A stretch of 64,000 nt of DNA from assembly GCA_965215995.1 (NCBI GenBank), contig OZ244128.1, positions 1,550,001 to 1,614,000 on the forward strand, given 5' to 3'. Below, in pieces: positions 8,386 through 16,814 of this stretch (the first letter of the stretch is position 1; each line of letters starts with the position of its first letter). Origin of the DNA: SZUA-309 sp965215995 (GTDB taxonomy: Bacteria > Pseudomonadota > Gammaproteobacteria > Pseudomonadales > Azotimanducaceae). Under the pieces are notes generated by a model that did not search any database, was not told where the DNA came from, and saw nothing but the letters and a program-made list of their open reading frames with translations. The position numbers and the translations under genes were made by a program.

Positions 8386-9809
8386 AGCCGGTATTCCAGC
8401 GGCGGTTCCCGATCGCCAAGCAGCGCTTCGTACTCGAAGTCAGCGCCGCGTTTTTCTTCGAGCTCCACGCGAGCATCGTCAATGATCTCCGGATTCTCTA
8501 TGAGATCCTGCGCGGTGCGCGCCAGCAGCTTCGCAGCGAGCCCCATGCCTTTGTGACCAATGCTGGTGCCACCCGCAGCCACAGCCTGCCAGCTATGGGC
8601 AGGTGTGCCGGGCACCCAGGTCGCCGTGTTGAAGCCCACCGTGGGCACGTTCCAGCTCACATCCCCCACATCCGTGGAGCCCATACCCTGGGTGATGGCG
8701 AAGGGCCGGATCTCATTGGTGCTATCGATGGCCGGCAGGTCGCCGCCCAGCGATTGCTGGATCTCGATGGCGAATGCCCGCTCCGCGTCGTCATAGAGAA
8801 AACCACCGAGACTGCGCAGGTTGCCATCTACCAGGCGGGCAAGTGTCTCGTTGGGCAGCAGCGGGTAGTTGCCGTGCATTACCTCGTAGGTCATCTCCGT
8901 GCCGGTCCCGAGCGCGGCGGCTTCAGCGGTCCGCACCACCCACTCAAAGAGCTCCACCACCTTTGCTGCTTCCGGATGCCGTACGTAGTAATAAACCTGT
9001 GCCGTCTCCGGGACGATGTTCGGTGCATCACCCCCGTCCGTGATCACGTAGTGGATGCGTGCATCGGAGGGGACGTGCTCACGCATCAGATTGACCATGT
9101 AGTTCATGGCTTCCACCCCATCCAGTGCCGATCGGCCTCGGTCCGGTGCCGCCGCGGCGTGGGCAGCCTTACCATGAAAGGTGAAGCGGCCGGACTTGTT
9201 CGCCGTGGACGAAGAGGCCGAGGCGCTGTTTCGATCGCTGGGATGCCAGTGCAGTACCACGTCCACGTCTTCAAAAAGCCCAGCCCGAGTCAGATAGACC
9301 TTCCCGGATCCACCCTCTTCCGCCGGCGTGCCGAAGACTCGAATGGTTCCGGGCCGGTTGTTCTCATCCAACCAGCGGGCAATGGCCACGCCTGCGGTCA
9401 CCGACGCGGCACCAAAGAGATGATGTCCGCAGGCATGTCCAGCCGCGCCTTCGATCCGCGGAGAGCGTTCGGATACTGCGTTCTGAGAAAGTCCAGGCAG
9501 GGCGTCGAACTCAGCCAGGATGCCAATCACCGGCTCACCCTGTCCATAGCTGGCAATGAAGGAGGTGGGGATACCCGCAAGCCCGGATTCCACTGCAAAG
9601 CCCTGCGCTGCGAGATACGTCTTAAGCGCAGCACTGCTTTTTTCTTCCAGATAGCCCATCTCGGCGTGGCGCCAGATCTCATCGGCCAGCGCTGTGCCCG
9701 CGTCCAGCTGATCGTTTACCAGAGCAACGATTTCCGCGGCTTGCAGCCCTGGGCTGCCAAGCATCGCCAGGGCCAGCAACAGGCCCTGAATCCTTCCTGA
9801 GAGCCCCAT
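8382..9809 (-). CDS. M20 family amidohydrolase/peptidase, exported
   Basis: 475 residues from the ATG at 9807-9809; a purine-rich AAGGGGG lies 9 nt upstream, whereas an ATG three codons earlier abuts it. A signal peptide follows (GLLLALAMLGSPGLQAA), so the enzyme is periplasmic. Metal site signature GHACGHHLFG (124-130) and ILAEFDALPG, then the lid/dimerisation domain and TQGMGSTDVGDVSWNVP near the end, typical of the AbgB/aminobenzoyl-glutamate and IAA-amide hydrolase group. Hydrolyses an N-acyl or amide bond; natural substrate unknown. Coupled to the DUF1932 dehydrogenase downstream. Confidence 0.85.
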   Translation of the reverse strand: MGLSGRIQGLLLALAMLGSPGLQAAEIVALVNDQLDAGTALADEIWRHAEMGYLEEKSSAALKTYLAAQGFAVESGLAGIPTSFIASYGQGEPVIGILAEFDALPGLSQNAVSERSPRIEGAAGHACGHHLFGAASVTAGVAIARWLDENNRPGTIRVFGTPAEEGGSGKVYLTRAGLFEDVDVVLHWHPSDRNSASASSSTANKSGRFTFHGKAAHAAAAPDRGRSALDGVEAMNYMVNLMREHVPSDARIHYVITDGGDAPNIVPETAQVYYYVRHPEAAKVVELFEWVVRTAEAAALGTGTEMTYEVMHGNYPLLPNETLARLVDGNLRSLGGFLYDDAERAFAIEIQQSLGGDLPAIDSTNEIRPFAITQGMGSTDVGDVSWNVPTVGFNTATWVPGTPAHSWQAVAAGGTSIGHKGMGLAAKLLARTAQDLIENPEIIDDARVELEEKRGADFEYEALLGDREPPLEYRL

Positions 9810-9965
9810 ATCCCGCATCCCCCTTGCATAAAAAGGCACTACCGTAGCCGATTCACGCCACGTTGACAGCACCAGGGGCACTGTAGCAACCGATACTCTT
9901 TCAACAGGCGGCTAGCCCTCTCTGACCGGTTCAGTTACGGTTCAGCTAAGGAAATCTAGCCTGTA

Positions 9966-10007
9966 GACGTACCAGTAGGTGTACGAGACGTACAAGCAGG
10001 TGTACGA
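9966..10007. repeat. Two tandem 21-bp repeats, each a CGTAC-N8-GTACG dyad
   Basis: 9966-9986 and 9987-10007 are adjacent 21-bp copies that differ at two positions. Each holds the inverted half-sites CGTAC and GTACG spaced by 8 bp. They lie 41-82 bp upstream of the DUF6491 start, in the divergent promoter gap. Spacing of two helical turns puts both copies on one face of DNA, as expected of a tandem operator; the cognate regulator is unknown. Confidence 0.55.
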
Positions 10008-10047
10008 ATCGAAACTGACACGGGTTGGCAGGAAGGGACTCAGAGAG

Positions 10048-10419
10048 ATGAACAAGCAGAAGGTCTTTGTGGCGCTGATCGCCCTGTTCGGAAGCTCAGG
10101 TGCACTGGCCATCCAGCCGGGGCTCGAGGGAGAGTCCGTGCAGAACATCGAGGCCAGCAATGGCATCAGCGGCTGGGAGCACATCGACAATCAGCGGGTG
10201 CTGGTGAATGTGGATGAGAAGAGCACCTATTTACTGACGCTGAAGCATCAGTGCCACGGACTCGCCTGGGCTCAGAATGTGACCGTGAGCATGTCGAATA
10301 ACACGATCTGGGCCGGCTTCGACTCAATCCGGGCAGATGGACTCGCCTGTCCTATTGACCGAATCGAGAAGATCGATCCCAGGGATCTTCTGCTGAGTCC
10401 CCAACCTGCAATGAAATGA
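10048..10419 (+). CDS. DUF6491 family secreted protein
   Basis: 123 residues from the ATG at 10048 (upstream GGAAGGGACTCAGAGAG); the longer frame starting at 9979 would run through the tandem repeats and is less likely. Signal peptide MNKQKVFVALIALFGSSGALA. The mature part matches the DUF6491 pattern: a WEHIDNQRVLV strand, YLLTLKHQCHGLAWA, then AGFDSIRADGLACPIDRIEKI, with two cysteines that probably pair. Role unknown. Faces the hydroxylase gene tail to tail with 3 bp between stops. Confidence 0.75.
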   Translation: MNKQKVFVALIALFGSSGALAIQPGLEGESVQNIEASNGISGWEHIDNQRVLVNVDEKSTYLLTLKHQCHGLAWAQNVTVSMSNNTIWAGFDSIRADGLACPIDRIEKIDPRDLLLSPQPAMK

Positions 10420-10422
10420 TCA

Positions 10423-11277
10423 TCACGCCGGCAGTTCAATTGCTGCGTTCTTGCGTATCTTCCTGATCGACTCATCGCGCCGCATCAGCGCCAGGCAGAT
10501 GCGATTGTAAAGATCGAGAAGGAACGGCATCTTGCGCCGTACATCGAGCCACATCACCGCACGGGGCTGATCCGAATAGTTCGCTGCGTCGTGCAGGTAG
10601 TTGTCATCGAAGACAATCCCTTCGCCGTTCTTCCAGTAATACCTCTCACCTGACTCAACCAACGACGGATCACGACTGGCGTTGTCTGCCGTGTTTCCGT
10701 TCACGCGCAGCCAGCACTGCTGATTCTCGTTGTCGTCGGGTATCACCACACCCAGGTGATAGCGCACGAACCCTTTGTAGTAGCCCCAGTGCGGTGTGAT
10801 GTACTGGTTCGGTTCGAGTACCGAGAAAAACGCCGTGAAGACCTCGGGCGTCTGTCGTAGCAGCGCAGCTGTCCTCGGGCACAACGCGCAGTTCTCCTCG
10901 ACGAAATCTCCAGCCTTGAACATCACCGTCTTCCAGTCGATGGTGTGAATACCTGCCTGCGTGTAGGCCCCACCCATCGCCGACATGTCCACCAGCTTGT
11001 CGCGACTGACCAGCAGATTCAGACACTCTTCCCGGATATCGCTGTAGTGCTCCTCGAAAACTGCCAGACCAGGATAGGTCTTTCTGAAGTCATGATCGAA
11101 AGCCGGTGTGCGAGGTAGCCAACCTCGATCCTCTGACCAGCTGAACACGCCATTCAGCGTCTTCTTGACCAGCGCCTTCTTCTGTTTGCTGGTCATGAAG
11201 CGAATCCGCAGCCAGACCGCCAGCGCGGCCATGCAGAGGACCAACAGCGTGACGGCAACTATGCCCAGGACTGACAC
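10423..11277 (-). CDS. Aspartyl/asparaginyl beta-hydroxylase family protein, membrane-anchored
   Basis: 284 residues. N-terminal membrane anchor (IVAVTLLVLCMAALAVWL, 6-23), then an Fe(II)/2-oxoglutarate hydroxylase domain. Family hallmarks: ITPHWGYYKGFVRYHLGV (160-177) and EGIVFDDNYLHDAAN (219-233); by alignment with AspH the iron ligands should be H174 and H229, and R239 may bind 2-oxoglutarate. Bacterial members with this layout include LpxO-type lipid A hydroxylases, a reasonable but unproven guess given the anchor. Confidence 0.82.
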   Translation of the reverse strand: MSVLGIVAVTLLVLCMAALAVWLRIRFMTSKQKKALVKKTLNGVFSWSEDRGWLPRTPAFDHDFRKTYPGLAVFEEHYSDIREECLNLLVSRDKLVDMSAMGGAYTQAGIHTIDWKTVMFKAGDFVEENCALCPRTAALLRQTPEVFTAFFSVLEPNQYITPHWGYYKGFVRYHLGVVIPDDNENQQCWLRVNGNTADNASRDPSLVESGERYYWKNGEGIVFDDNYLHDAANYSDQPRAVMWLDVRRKMPFLLDLYNRICLALMRRDESIRKIRKNAAIELPA

Positions 11278-11345
11278 GATGACTGGCTTCCTTTTCCAAC
11301 ACCCGCGCCCGCTACCTTAAGACGCGGGGGTTCCGAATTCCATAT

Positions 11346-11366
11346 CCACCCGCTGATGCACGGGTG
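11346..11366 (-). terminator. Weak hairpin after the MerR gene
   Basis: CACCCG and CGGGTG form a 6-bp stem with an 8-nt loop, 15-35 bp beyond the MerR stop on the minus strand. There is no T-run, so termination here is only a possibility. Confidence 0.25.
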
Positions 11367-11381
11367 CGCAACCCAATCCCT

Positions 11382-12077
11382 CTACGAGCGAGTCTGCTCG
11401 TTCACCTCCAGCAGGAGATACTTGGTGTGCAGCAGGGTCAACAGCCTGTTGGCGAACTCGATCCCCTCGGCTGCCATCTCACCGGCAGCCCGTCCATCCA
11501 GACTGGCTTCGAAGTGTTCGAGAAACTGGGTGATTTCCTGCTTTGCCAGTCCGCTCATCAACCTCGCGTAACGGCCGAGGAAATCGGCGTCGTAGCCGTG
11601 CTCAGCATCGTAGCCACGAGCTTTGGCTCGGCCCCATGTTTCCAGGATCGCGGCATCCCGGAAATCGATTCTGCCTTCCTCCGTCAGGGAGACAGTCCCG
11701 TTTTCCACCAGGCCGTCGATCTCTTCAGCGGTAAGTCCGAAGGTGTCGGAAACGTCGGCGATGGACCGGTCGGGTCCCGGCGTCGTATCCCGGAGCAGAG
11801 CCGGCAGAAAGTGCGACATGCCTGGCCCCTGTCTGTCTTCCGCCAGCGCGCGCGCATCTGGCGAGTCGAGCACCTGCTTGACCTTCTTCAGCGGCAGAAA
11901 GTGCTTCTCCTGCAGCTCTTTGATCAGGCGCGTCCGCTTCACGTGTTCCTCGCTGTACAGGGCCACGTTTCGTTTCGGCTTCTCTGGCTCCGGCAGGAGA
12001 CCTTCGCGGATGTAGAAGCGGATGGCCTCCCGGTTCACACCGGTTCTGGCCTCCAGTTCCTTCATCTTGAGCGACAT
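11382..12077 (-). CDS. MerR family transcriptional regulator
   Basis: 231 residues. N-terminal MerR winged helix-turn-helix (MKELEARTGVNREAIRFYIREGLLP, then RNVALYSEEHVKRTRLIKELQ), long dimerisation helix (~50-70) and a ~150-residue C-terminal region without recognisable metal cysteines, so it probably senses an organic ligand. It lies 13 bp downstream of the P450 gene in the same direction and is a good candidate for the regulator binding the dyad in the P450 promoter. Regulators encoded behind their target often autoregulate. Confidence 0.82.
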   Translation of the reverse strand: MSLKMKELEARTGVNREAIRFYIREGLLPEPEKPKRNVALYSEEHVKRTRLIKELQEKHFLPLKKVKQVLDSPDARALAEDRQGPGMSHFLPALLRDTTPGPDRSIADVSDTFGLTAEEIDGLVENGTVSLTEEGRIDFRDAAILETWGRAKARGYDAEHGYDADFLGRYARLMSGLAKQEITQFLEHFEASLDGRAAGEMAAEGIEFANRLLTLLHTKYLLLEVNEQTRS

Positions 12078-12090
12078 GGCGTGCTCGCCG

Positions 12091-13338
12091 TTACTGCTTC
12101 GGGTGCAGCACCACCGGCAGATCCGTGATGCCTCGAACGAAATTCGACTTCAGGCGCTCAGCAGGCCCCACCACTTCCACCTTGTCGAAGCGCTTTAGGA
12201 TCTCCTCCCAGACCAGCCGCAGCTGCATCTCTGCCAGCCGGTTGCCCAGGCAGCGATGCACGCCGAAGCCGAAGGAGATATGGTTGCGGGCGTTCTCCCG
12301 GTCGATGAGAAACTCGTCGGGTCGTTCGATGTGACTGTCGTCCCGATTGCCGGAGATGTACCACATCACCACCTTGTCGCCCTTTTTGATTTGCTGCCCA
12401 CCGAACTCCACGTCGCAGGTCGCTGTTCGACGCATGTGCATGAGCGGGGTCTGGAAGCGGATGATCTCAGACACCATGTTCGGCACCAGCGACGGGTCGG
12501 CCTTCAGCTTTGCGTACTCTTCGGGATGCTCATTGAGCATTAGCACGCCGCCTGAGATGGAGTTACGGGTGGTGTCATTGCCACCCACGATCAGGAGCAC
12601 CAGATTGCCCAGGAACTCCATGGGATCCATGTCCTGGAAGTGCTCGGAGTGCGCCATCAGCGTGACGAAATCGTACTTATCCGTCGGGTCCTGGGCAGCA
12701 CGCTCGTTCCAGATACCGGTGAAGGTCTGAAGACATTCCATCAGCGCCGCTTGCCGATCTTCTGGCGAAACGCTGTCATCACCGGCGATCTCACTGCTGG
12801 ACGTTGCCATATCGGACCAGAAGGTGAGCTTGCGACGCTCATCGAAGGGAAAGTCGAACAGCGTGGCCAACATCTGCGTGGTCAGCTCGATGGAAACCCG
12901 GTCTACCCAGTTGAACGGCTCGCCGATGGGCAGCTCGTCCATGATCCGGCCAATCCGTTCCCGGATCAGCGGTTCCATCCGGGCGAGGCTGCGCGGAGAC
13001 ACCGCCGGGGTCACGGCCTTGCGCTGCTGATCGTGCTTCGGCGGATCCATGGCGATGAACTGCTCCACCGTGAAGTCCGGATCCTGATCTCCGATCACGA
13101 TCGCCGGGAAGGAGGAGAAGGTCTCGTGATCCTGCTCCACCGCCATGATGTCTTCGAAGCGGGTGACGGACCAGTAAGGCCCGAAGACACTGTCCGCGCA
13201 ATAGTGTACGGGCGCCTCCTTGCGCAGGCGCTCGAAATACGGCCAGTGAGAATCACTCTGATAGAGCGTTGGATCGGAAACGTCGATTTCCGCGAGCGGT
13301 ATGCTGTAAGGGTCGGTCTTGATGACGGCTGCGCACAT
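12091..13338 (-). CDS. Cytochrome P450, CYP153-like
   Basis: 415 residues from the ATG at 13336-13338, preceded by GGAG; 39 nt of open frame upstream overlap the promoter. Heme-binding loop FGFGVHRCLG with axial Cys ~363, I-helix LLIVGGNDTTRNSISGGV, ExxR in SEIIRFQTP region and the C-terminal NFVRGITDLPVVL. The WEEILKRF...NFVRG tail resembles CYP153 terminal alkane/fatty acid hydroxylases; that subfamily is an inference. No ferredoxin or ferredoxin reductase gene is adjacent, so electron donors come from elsewhere. First gene of a P450-merR operon with a strong promoter. Confidence 0.88.
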   Translation of the reverse strand: MCAAVIKTDPYSIPLAEIDVSDPTLYQSDSHWPYFERLRKEAPVHYCADSVFGPYWSVTRFEDIMAVEQDHETFSSFPAIVIGDQDPDFTVEQFIAMDPPKHDQQRKAVTPAVSPRSLARMEPLIRERIGRIMDELPIGEPFNWVDRVSIELTTQMLATLFDFPFDERRKLTFWSDMATSSSEIAGDDSVSPEDRQAALMECLQTFTGIWNERAAQDPTDKYDFVTLMAHSEHFQDMDPMEFLGNLVLLIVGGNDTTRNSISGGVLMLNEHPEEYAKLKADPSLVPNMVSEIIRFQTPLMHMRRTATCDVEFGGQQIKKGDKVVMWYISGNRDDSHIERPDEFLIDRENARNHISFGFGVHRCLGNRLAEMQLRLVWEEILKRFDKVEVVGPAERLKSNFVRGITDLPVVLHPKQ

Positions 13339-13366
13339 GGTGGTTCTCCTTCCCGAAGTTGCGCGC

Positions 13367-13395
13367 ATCATACACATTTACGTAATACGTATCAA
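13367..13395 (-). promoter_or_regulatory. Sigma-70 promoter of the P450-merR operon
   Basis: On the minus strand TTGATA (13395-13390) and TATGAT (13372-13367) match the -35 and -10 consensus at 5/6 each with an ideal 17-bp spacer. Transcription would start near 13360, leaving a ~22-nt leader that contains the GGAG ribosome-binding site of the P450 gene. Confidence 0.65.
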
Positions 13396-13405
13396 TACTA
13401 CGTAT
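13378..13405. promoter_or_regulatory. TACGTA operator cluster overlapping the P450 promoter
   Basis: ATACGTA (13385-13391) and TACGTAT (13399-13405) are perfect 7-bp inverted half-sites with a 7-bp spacer, and the palindrome TTACGTAA (13378-13385) abuts them. The dyad covers the -35 element. A repressor or activator site is inferred; the MerR product of the same operon is the obvious candidate, but a TetR-type protein elsewhere is equally possible. Confidence 0.5.
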
Positions 13406-13453
13406 AAATAGATACAACCGCCCGTCAGCGACACGTCTCGCTGAGTTCGCAAT

Positions 13454-13482
13454 TTGACAGGCACCGAGGCTCGGTCGATTCT
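13454..13482 (+). promoter_or_regulatory. Possible promoter of the TPR gene
   Basis: A perfect -35 TTGACA (13454-13459) is followed after 17 bp by GATTCT (13477-13482), a poor -10 (3/6). The TPR start codon lies 36 bp further on. Plausible but weak. Confidence 0.3.
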
Positions 13483-13517
13483 CACCCCCCGAGGGAACGG
13501 CGATTAAGGGAGGACGA

Positions 13518-15158
13518 ATGGACTACTACGACCTTGGCAGCTATTCGAGACCGGTGACCACTTCGTCCCCGGAGGCACAGCAGTGGATGGATCGGGCATT
13601 GATCTGGATTTATGCCTACAACCACGAAGAAGCAATCGCATGCTGCGAGCAGGCTCTCCACGCCGATCCCGACTGTGCCATGGCCCACTGGGGGATCGCC
13701 TACGCCATCGGCCCCAACTACAACAAGCCCTGGGAAGATTTCGAGGCGGATGAGAAGCCGGACGCCATCGCGCTCGCCCGCCGCTCCATCGATATGGCTT
13801 CGGCACTGAAAGACCGGCTGACCTCAGTCGAGTGCGCGCTGATCGAAGCGATCGCCAAACGCTATCCGGAGGATGCCTCCACCGAGGACTTTGCTCCCTG
13901 GAACGATGCTTACGCAAACGCCATGCGCGAGGTACACCGCGCTCATTCCAGCGATGCGGATGTCTGCTGCCTGTTCGCCGAGGCAATCATGAATCGAACT
14001 CCCTGGGCGCTATGGGACCTGCCTTCGGGTCAGCCCGCGGAAGGTGCCGACACGCTCGAAGCAATCGATGTGCTGGAAAACGCCTTCGATGCAATCGACG
14101 GAGCGTGGGAACACCCTGGGCTCCTGCACATGTACATTCATCTGATGGAGATGTCGCCGCATCCGGAACGGGCGCTACGCCATGGCGATCGTTTGAGCAC
14201 GCTGGTGCCCGATGCCGGACACCTGCAGCACATGGCCACTCACATCGATGTGCTGTGCGGTGATTACATGAATGTCGTCAGCCGCAACCACGCAGCAATC
14301 CTGGCTGATCGGAAATTTGTGGAGCGAAACGGTGCTGACAACTTCTACACGATTTACCGGTGCCACAACTATCACTTCAAGATATATGGCGCCATGTTTC
14401 TCGGCCAACCAACCGTCGCCCTGGAAACTGCGGACGAGCTCATTGCAGCCCTACCCGAGACCATCCTGCGGCCGATGGCCGACTGGTTCGAAGCCTTCGT
14501 GCCTATGAAGCAACACGCGCTCATTCGGTTCGGTATGTGGGATGAGATCCTCGCTCAGCCCCTCCCCGAGGATGAGTCGCTCTACTCGGTGACGCTGGCG
14601 ATGATGCGCTACGCACGGACCGTGGCGCTGGCCAACAGCGGCGCCATTCCTGCTGCCCGGGATGAGCGAGCACATTTCGACACCGCTCTGTCTCGGGTAC
14701 CGGATAGCCGGACGCTCTTCAACAACACAGCGGTGGACATACTCGCCGTCGCCGAGCAGATGATGCTGGGTGAGCTCGAATACCACAGTGGTAACCACGA
14801 GGTGGCTTTCGAGCATCTCAGGCGCTCCATTGCGCTGGACGACCACCTGCCTTACGACGAACCCTGGGGTTGGATGCAGCCGACCCGGCACGCTCTGGGC
14901 GCCTTGCTCCTGGATCAGCAGCGCTATGAGGAAGCGGAAGCTGTGTATCGCGCCGACCTGGGTCTGGATGCAACCCTGAGCCGCGCCTGCCAGCACCCGG
15001 GCAACGTCTGGAGCCTGCATGGCTTGCTCGAGTGCCTGACACATCGCGGCGAAACGACGGAAGCGGCGCAGGTGCGCTTGCAACTCGACAAAGCACTGGG
15101 TCGTGCCGAGGTACCGATAAGGGCGTCCTGCTACTGCAGCAAGCGCGCAGCAGCCTGA
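13518..15158 (+). CDS. TPR repeat protein, soluble, function unknown
   Basis: 546 residues, very good ribosome-binding site (AAGGGAGGACGAATG). No signal peptide or membrane segment. Helical repeats of TPR type occur near 33-65 (AYNHEEAIACCEQALHADPDCAMAHWGIAY begins the first) and again near 410-480 (YHSGNHEVAFEHLRRSI, RYEEAEAVYRADL). The middle carries a conserved histidine-rich stretch (LLHMYIHLMEMSPHPERAL, HLQHMATHIDVLCGDY) that is unusual for plain TPR scaffolds and could bind metal. Proteins with this layout are widespread but without known role. Ends at the hairpin repeats shared with the convergent TonB-like gene. Confidence 0.75.
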   Translation: MDYYDLGSYSRPVTTSSPEAQQWMDRALIWIYAYNHEEAIACCEQALHADPDCAMAHWGIAYAIGPNYNKPWEDFEADEKPDAIALARRSIDMASALKDRLTSVECALIEAIAKRYPEDASTEDFAPWNDAYANAMREVHRAHSSDADVCCLFAEAIMNRTPWALWDLPSGQPAEGADTLEAIDVLENAFDAIDGAWEHPGLLHMYIHLMEMSPHPERALRHGDRLSTLVPDAGHLQHMATHIDVLCGDYMNVVSRNHAAILADRKFVERNGADNFYTIYRCHNYHFKIYGAMFLGQPTVALETADELIAALPETILRPMADWFEAFVPMKQHALIRFGMWDEILAQPLPEDESLYSVTLAMMRYARTVALANSGAIPAARDERAHFDTALSRVPDSRTLFNNTAVDILAVAEQMMLGELEYHSGNHEVAFEHLRRSIALDDHLPYDEPWGWMQPTRHALGALLLDQQRYEEAEAVYRADLGLDATLSRACQHPGNVWSLHGLLECLTHRGETTEAAQVRLQLDKALGRAEVPIRASCYCSKRAAA

Positions 15159-15198
15159 CCTGGCCGCAAGCTAGCTCGGTAGGAGGAGCCTTCAGCGT

Positions 15199-15310
15199 GA
15201 GCTAGCCGAAGGCTAGCTGGGTAAAAAGAGCCATCAGCCTGAGCTAGCCGAAGGCTAGCTGGGTAAAAAGAGCCTTCAGCTTGAGCTAGCCGTAAGGCTA
15301 GCTGGGCAAG
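15199..15310. repeat. Tandem 42-bp hairpin repeats between convergent genes
   Basis: 15199-15240 and 15241-15282 are two near-identical 42-bp units, followed by a partial third (15283-15310) and preceded by a degenerate copy (from ~15165). Each contains AGCTAGCC and GGCTAGCT arms around a 3-5 nt loop and a following GGGTAAAAAG. The third unit supplies the last codons and stop of the minus-strand TonB-like gene. The hairpins could act as a bidirectional transcription barrier or as REP-like elements. Confidence 0.75.
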
Positions 15311-16257
15311 AAATGAACCGGGTAGCTGATCGTGGTGGTACCAACGTCCCGCTTGCCGAAGTTGAACAGCCGCACCCGATTGACGATCTTGGCCACGACG
15401 GACTCATCTTCAATCTCCGAGGCCACAACCTTCACATCCATCACCTGACCGGCCGGGCTGATCACCAGCTCCAGCACCACCTTGCCCTGCAAGGTGGGAT
15501 CGGCGCGCAGCGCCCTGTTGTAGATGGCAAAGATCGCGCCCTTGTTCGTGTCGAACACGCGGCGAATCTCTTCGATGGAACGCTGACGGGCATCCAGCTC
15601 ACGTGGTGCGCGAACCCCGCCTTCGCCTTTGCTGCCCTCCGGCACTTCCACCTTGGTGGTCTCGCGACCAGAGAGGGCAACGCCGCCCGTATCCCTGGAC
15701 AGCTCAGCCACGTTCACACCGGCACTGCGGGTGCCATGCTTGGAGGTCAGCACGGAACGGTCGATGCTGGCTGCTTCGCCGGATCCCTGCTGAATCGCAC
15801 CCGTGTCCTGCAGCTTGCTCACATCCACTGCTTCGCGCATGTCGGCAAAGGCGTCCTGGAACGCGAGCAGGCCTGAAACTTTGGCCTTTTCCTGAGCGTC
15901 CGCAACCGTAGGCTCTGGTTCGATGACCTTTTCCGGCTCCGGTTCCGGCTTCACTTCTTCCGGTTCCGGTTCCGGCTCAGGTTTCACCTCTTCCTCCACC
16001 ACTTCCGGCTTGGGTGGCGGCGGCGGGATTACGGGCTCGGGCTTATCGAGCATGATGCGCGCCAGCTGCGGCGGCAGCTCTTCGAGCTCGGTGCGATCCA
16101 CTTCCGGGACCGGCAGCCAGGGTATGGCGCCACCGAAGATCACGATCATGGCCAGCATGATCATCAGCCACTTGTTGAACTGCTTGCGGTCGGACCGGTC
16201 CAGATCCCAGGGGAGGTTGAACTCAGGCATATGGAAGGTGGTGATGGTCACACTCAC
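15298..16257 (-). CDS. TonB-like energy transducer with AgmX/PglI-type C-terminal domain
   Basis: 319 residues. Short cytoplasmic start, one membrane helix (~29-48), Pro/Glu/Lys-rich spacer (73-116, many PEPEP steps) that can span the periplasm, a linker, and a C-terminal TonB-fold domain (~225-319; RRVFDTNKGAIFAIYNRAL, KVVLELVISPAGQV, GTTTISYPVHFLP) of the AgmX/PglI type. It should be driven by the ExbB/ExbD-like channel encoded just upstream in the operon and transmit force to outer-envelope partners. Its ATG overlaps the stop of the preceding ExbD gene by 4 bp. Last gene of the ten-gene operon. Confidence 0.85.
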   Translation of the reverse strand: MSVTITTFHMPEFNLPWDLDRSDRKQFNKWLMIMLAMIVIFGGAIPWLPVPEVDRTELEELPPQLARIMLDKPEPVIPPPPPKPEVVEEEVKPEPEPEPEEVKPEPEPEKVIEPEPTVADAQEKAKVSGLLAFQDAFADMREAVDVSKLQDTGAIQQGSGEAASIDRSVLTSKHGTRSAGVNVAELSRDTGGVALSGRETTKVEVPEGSKGEGGVRAPRELDARQRSIEEIRRVFDTNKGAIFAIYNRALRADPTLQGKVVLELVISPAGQVMDVKVVASEIEDESVVAKIVNRVRLFNFGKRDVGTTTISYPVHFLPS

Positions 16258-16814
16258 GACGCACCTCCCACCTCGGCTCCTGCTGAGACGGTGGCAGTTT
16301 CCTGCCCGGCCTCCAGAGCCGCGGGGTCATCCGAACCTTGCAACTTGTTCACCGCCAGCGAGATCCGGGCAAAGTCCGTGGTCTGGCAGGTGAGCATGAC
16401 TTTCTTCAGGAGCCAGTAAGGCAGTTCCTTGTCACCCATGATGGTGATCTCGTAGCCACCCTCCGGAATCTCTCCTTTACGGCTCGCCTGATACTCGAGC
16501 TCGCTCTTGAGCCCGTCGATCACTGTGACCTTCGGGTCGATGATCTCGTCCACGCGAGCGACCGGGCGACCCTGCAACACCAGATCTTCCTGGCTGATGG
16601 AGATCACCAGCTGGTTATCCGGGCGCTGTTCGGAAGTCGAGTCCGGCAGTTTGATCTTTGAGCTGGTCTGCAACACTTCCACTTCGGAGGAGTTCACCAT
16701 CAGGAAAAAGACCAGAATGGTGAAGATGTCCATGAGCGAAACCAGGTTCAAAGCGCCGGCCTTGCCGTGCTTCTTCTGCGCCATGCGTCGTTGCTGATGT
16801 CTTATCTTGCTCAC
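16254..16814 (-). CDS. ExbD/TolR family protein (with channel aspartate)
   Basis: 186 residues. Single N-terminal membrane helix LVSLMDIFTILVFFLMV with the conserved proton-carrying aspartate D29, then a periplasmic TolR/ExbD domain. Together with the ExbB-like protein it should form the proton channel that energises the TonB-like protein. Overlaps both neighbours by 4 bp, so translation is coupled and stoichiometry controlled. Compare the neighbouring ExbD paralogue, which has Asn at the same place. Confidence 0.87.
   Translation of the reverse strand: MSKIRHQQRRMAQKKHGKAGALNLVSLMDIFTILVFFLMVNSSEVEVLQTSSKIKLPDSTSEQRPDNQLVISISQEDLVLQGRPVARVDEIIDPKVTVIDGLKSELEYQASRKGEIPEGGYEITIMGDKELPYWLLKKVMLTCQTTDFARISLAVNKLQGSDDPAALEAGQETATVSAGAEVGGAS

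Noticed and set aside
8283..9800. 505-codon plus-strand frame opposite the M20 amidohydrolase
   Set aside because: Antisense shadow; the minus strand shows the GHACGHH metal motif and a signal peptide.
15199..15282. CRISPR-like array
   Set aside because: Units are directly adjacent with no spacers and no cas genes; they are tandem hairpin repeats.
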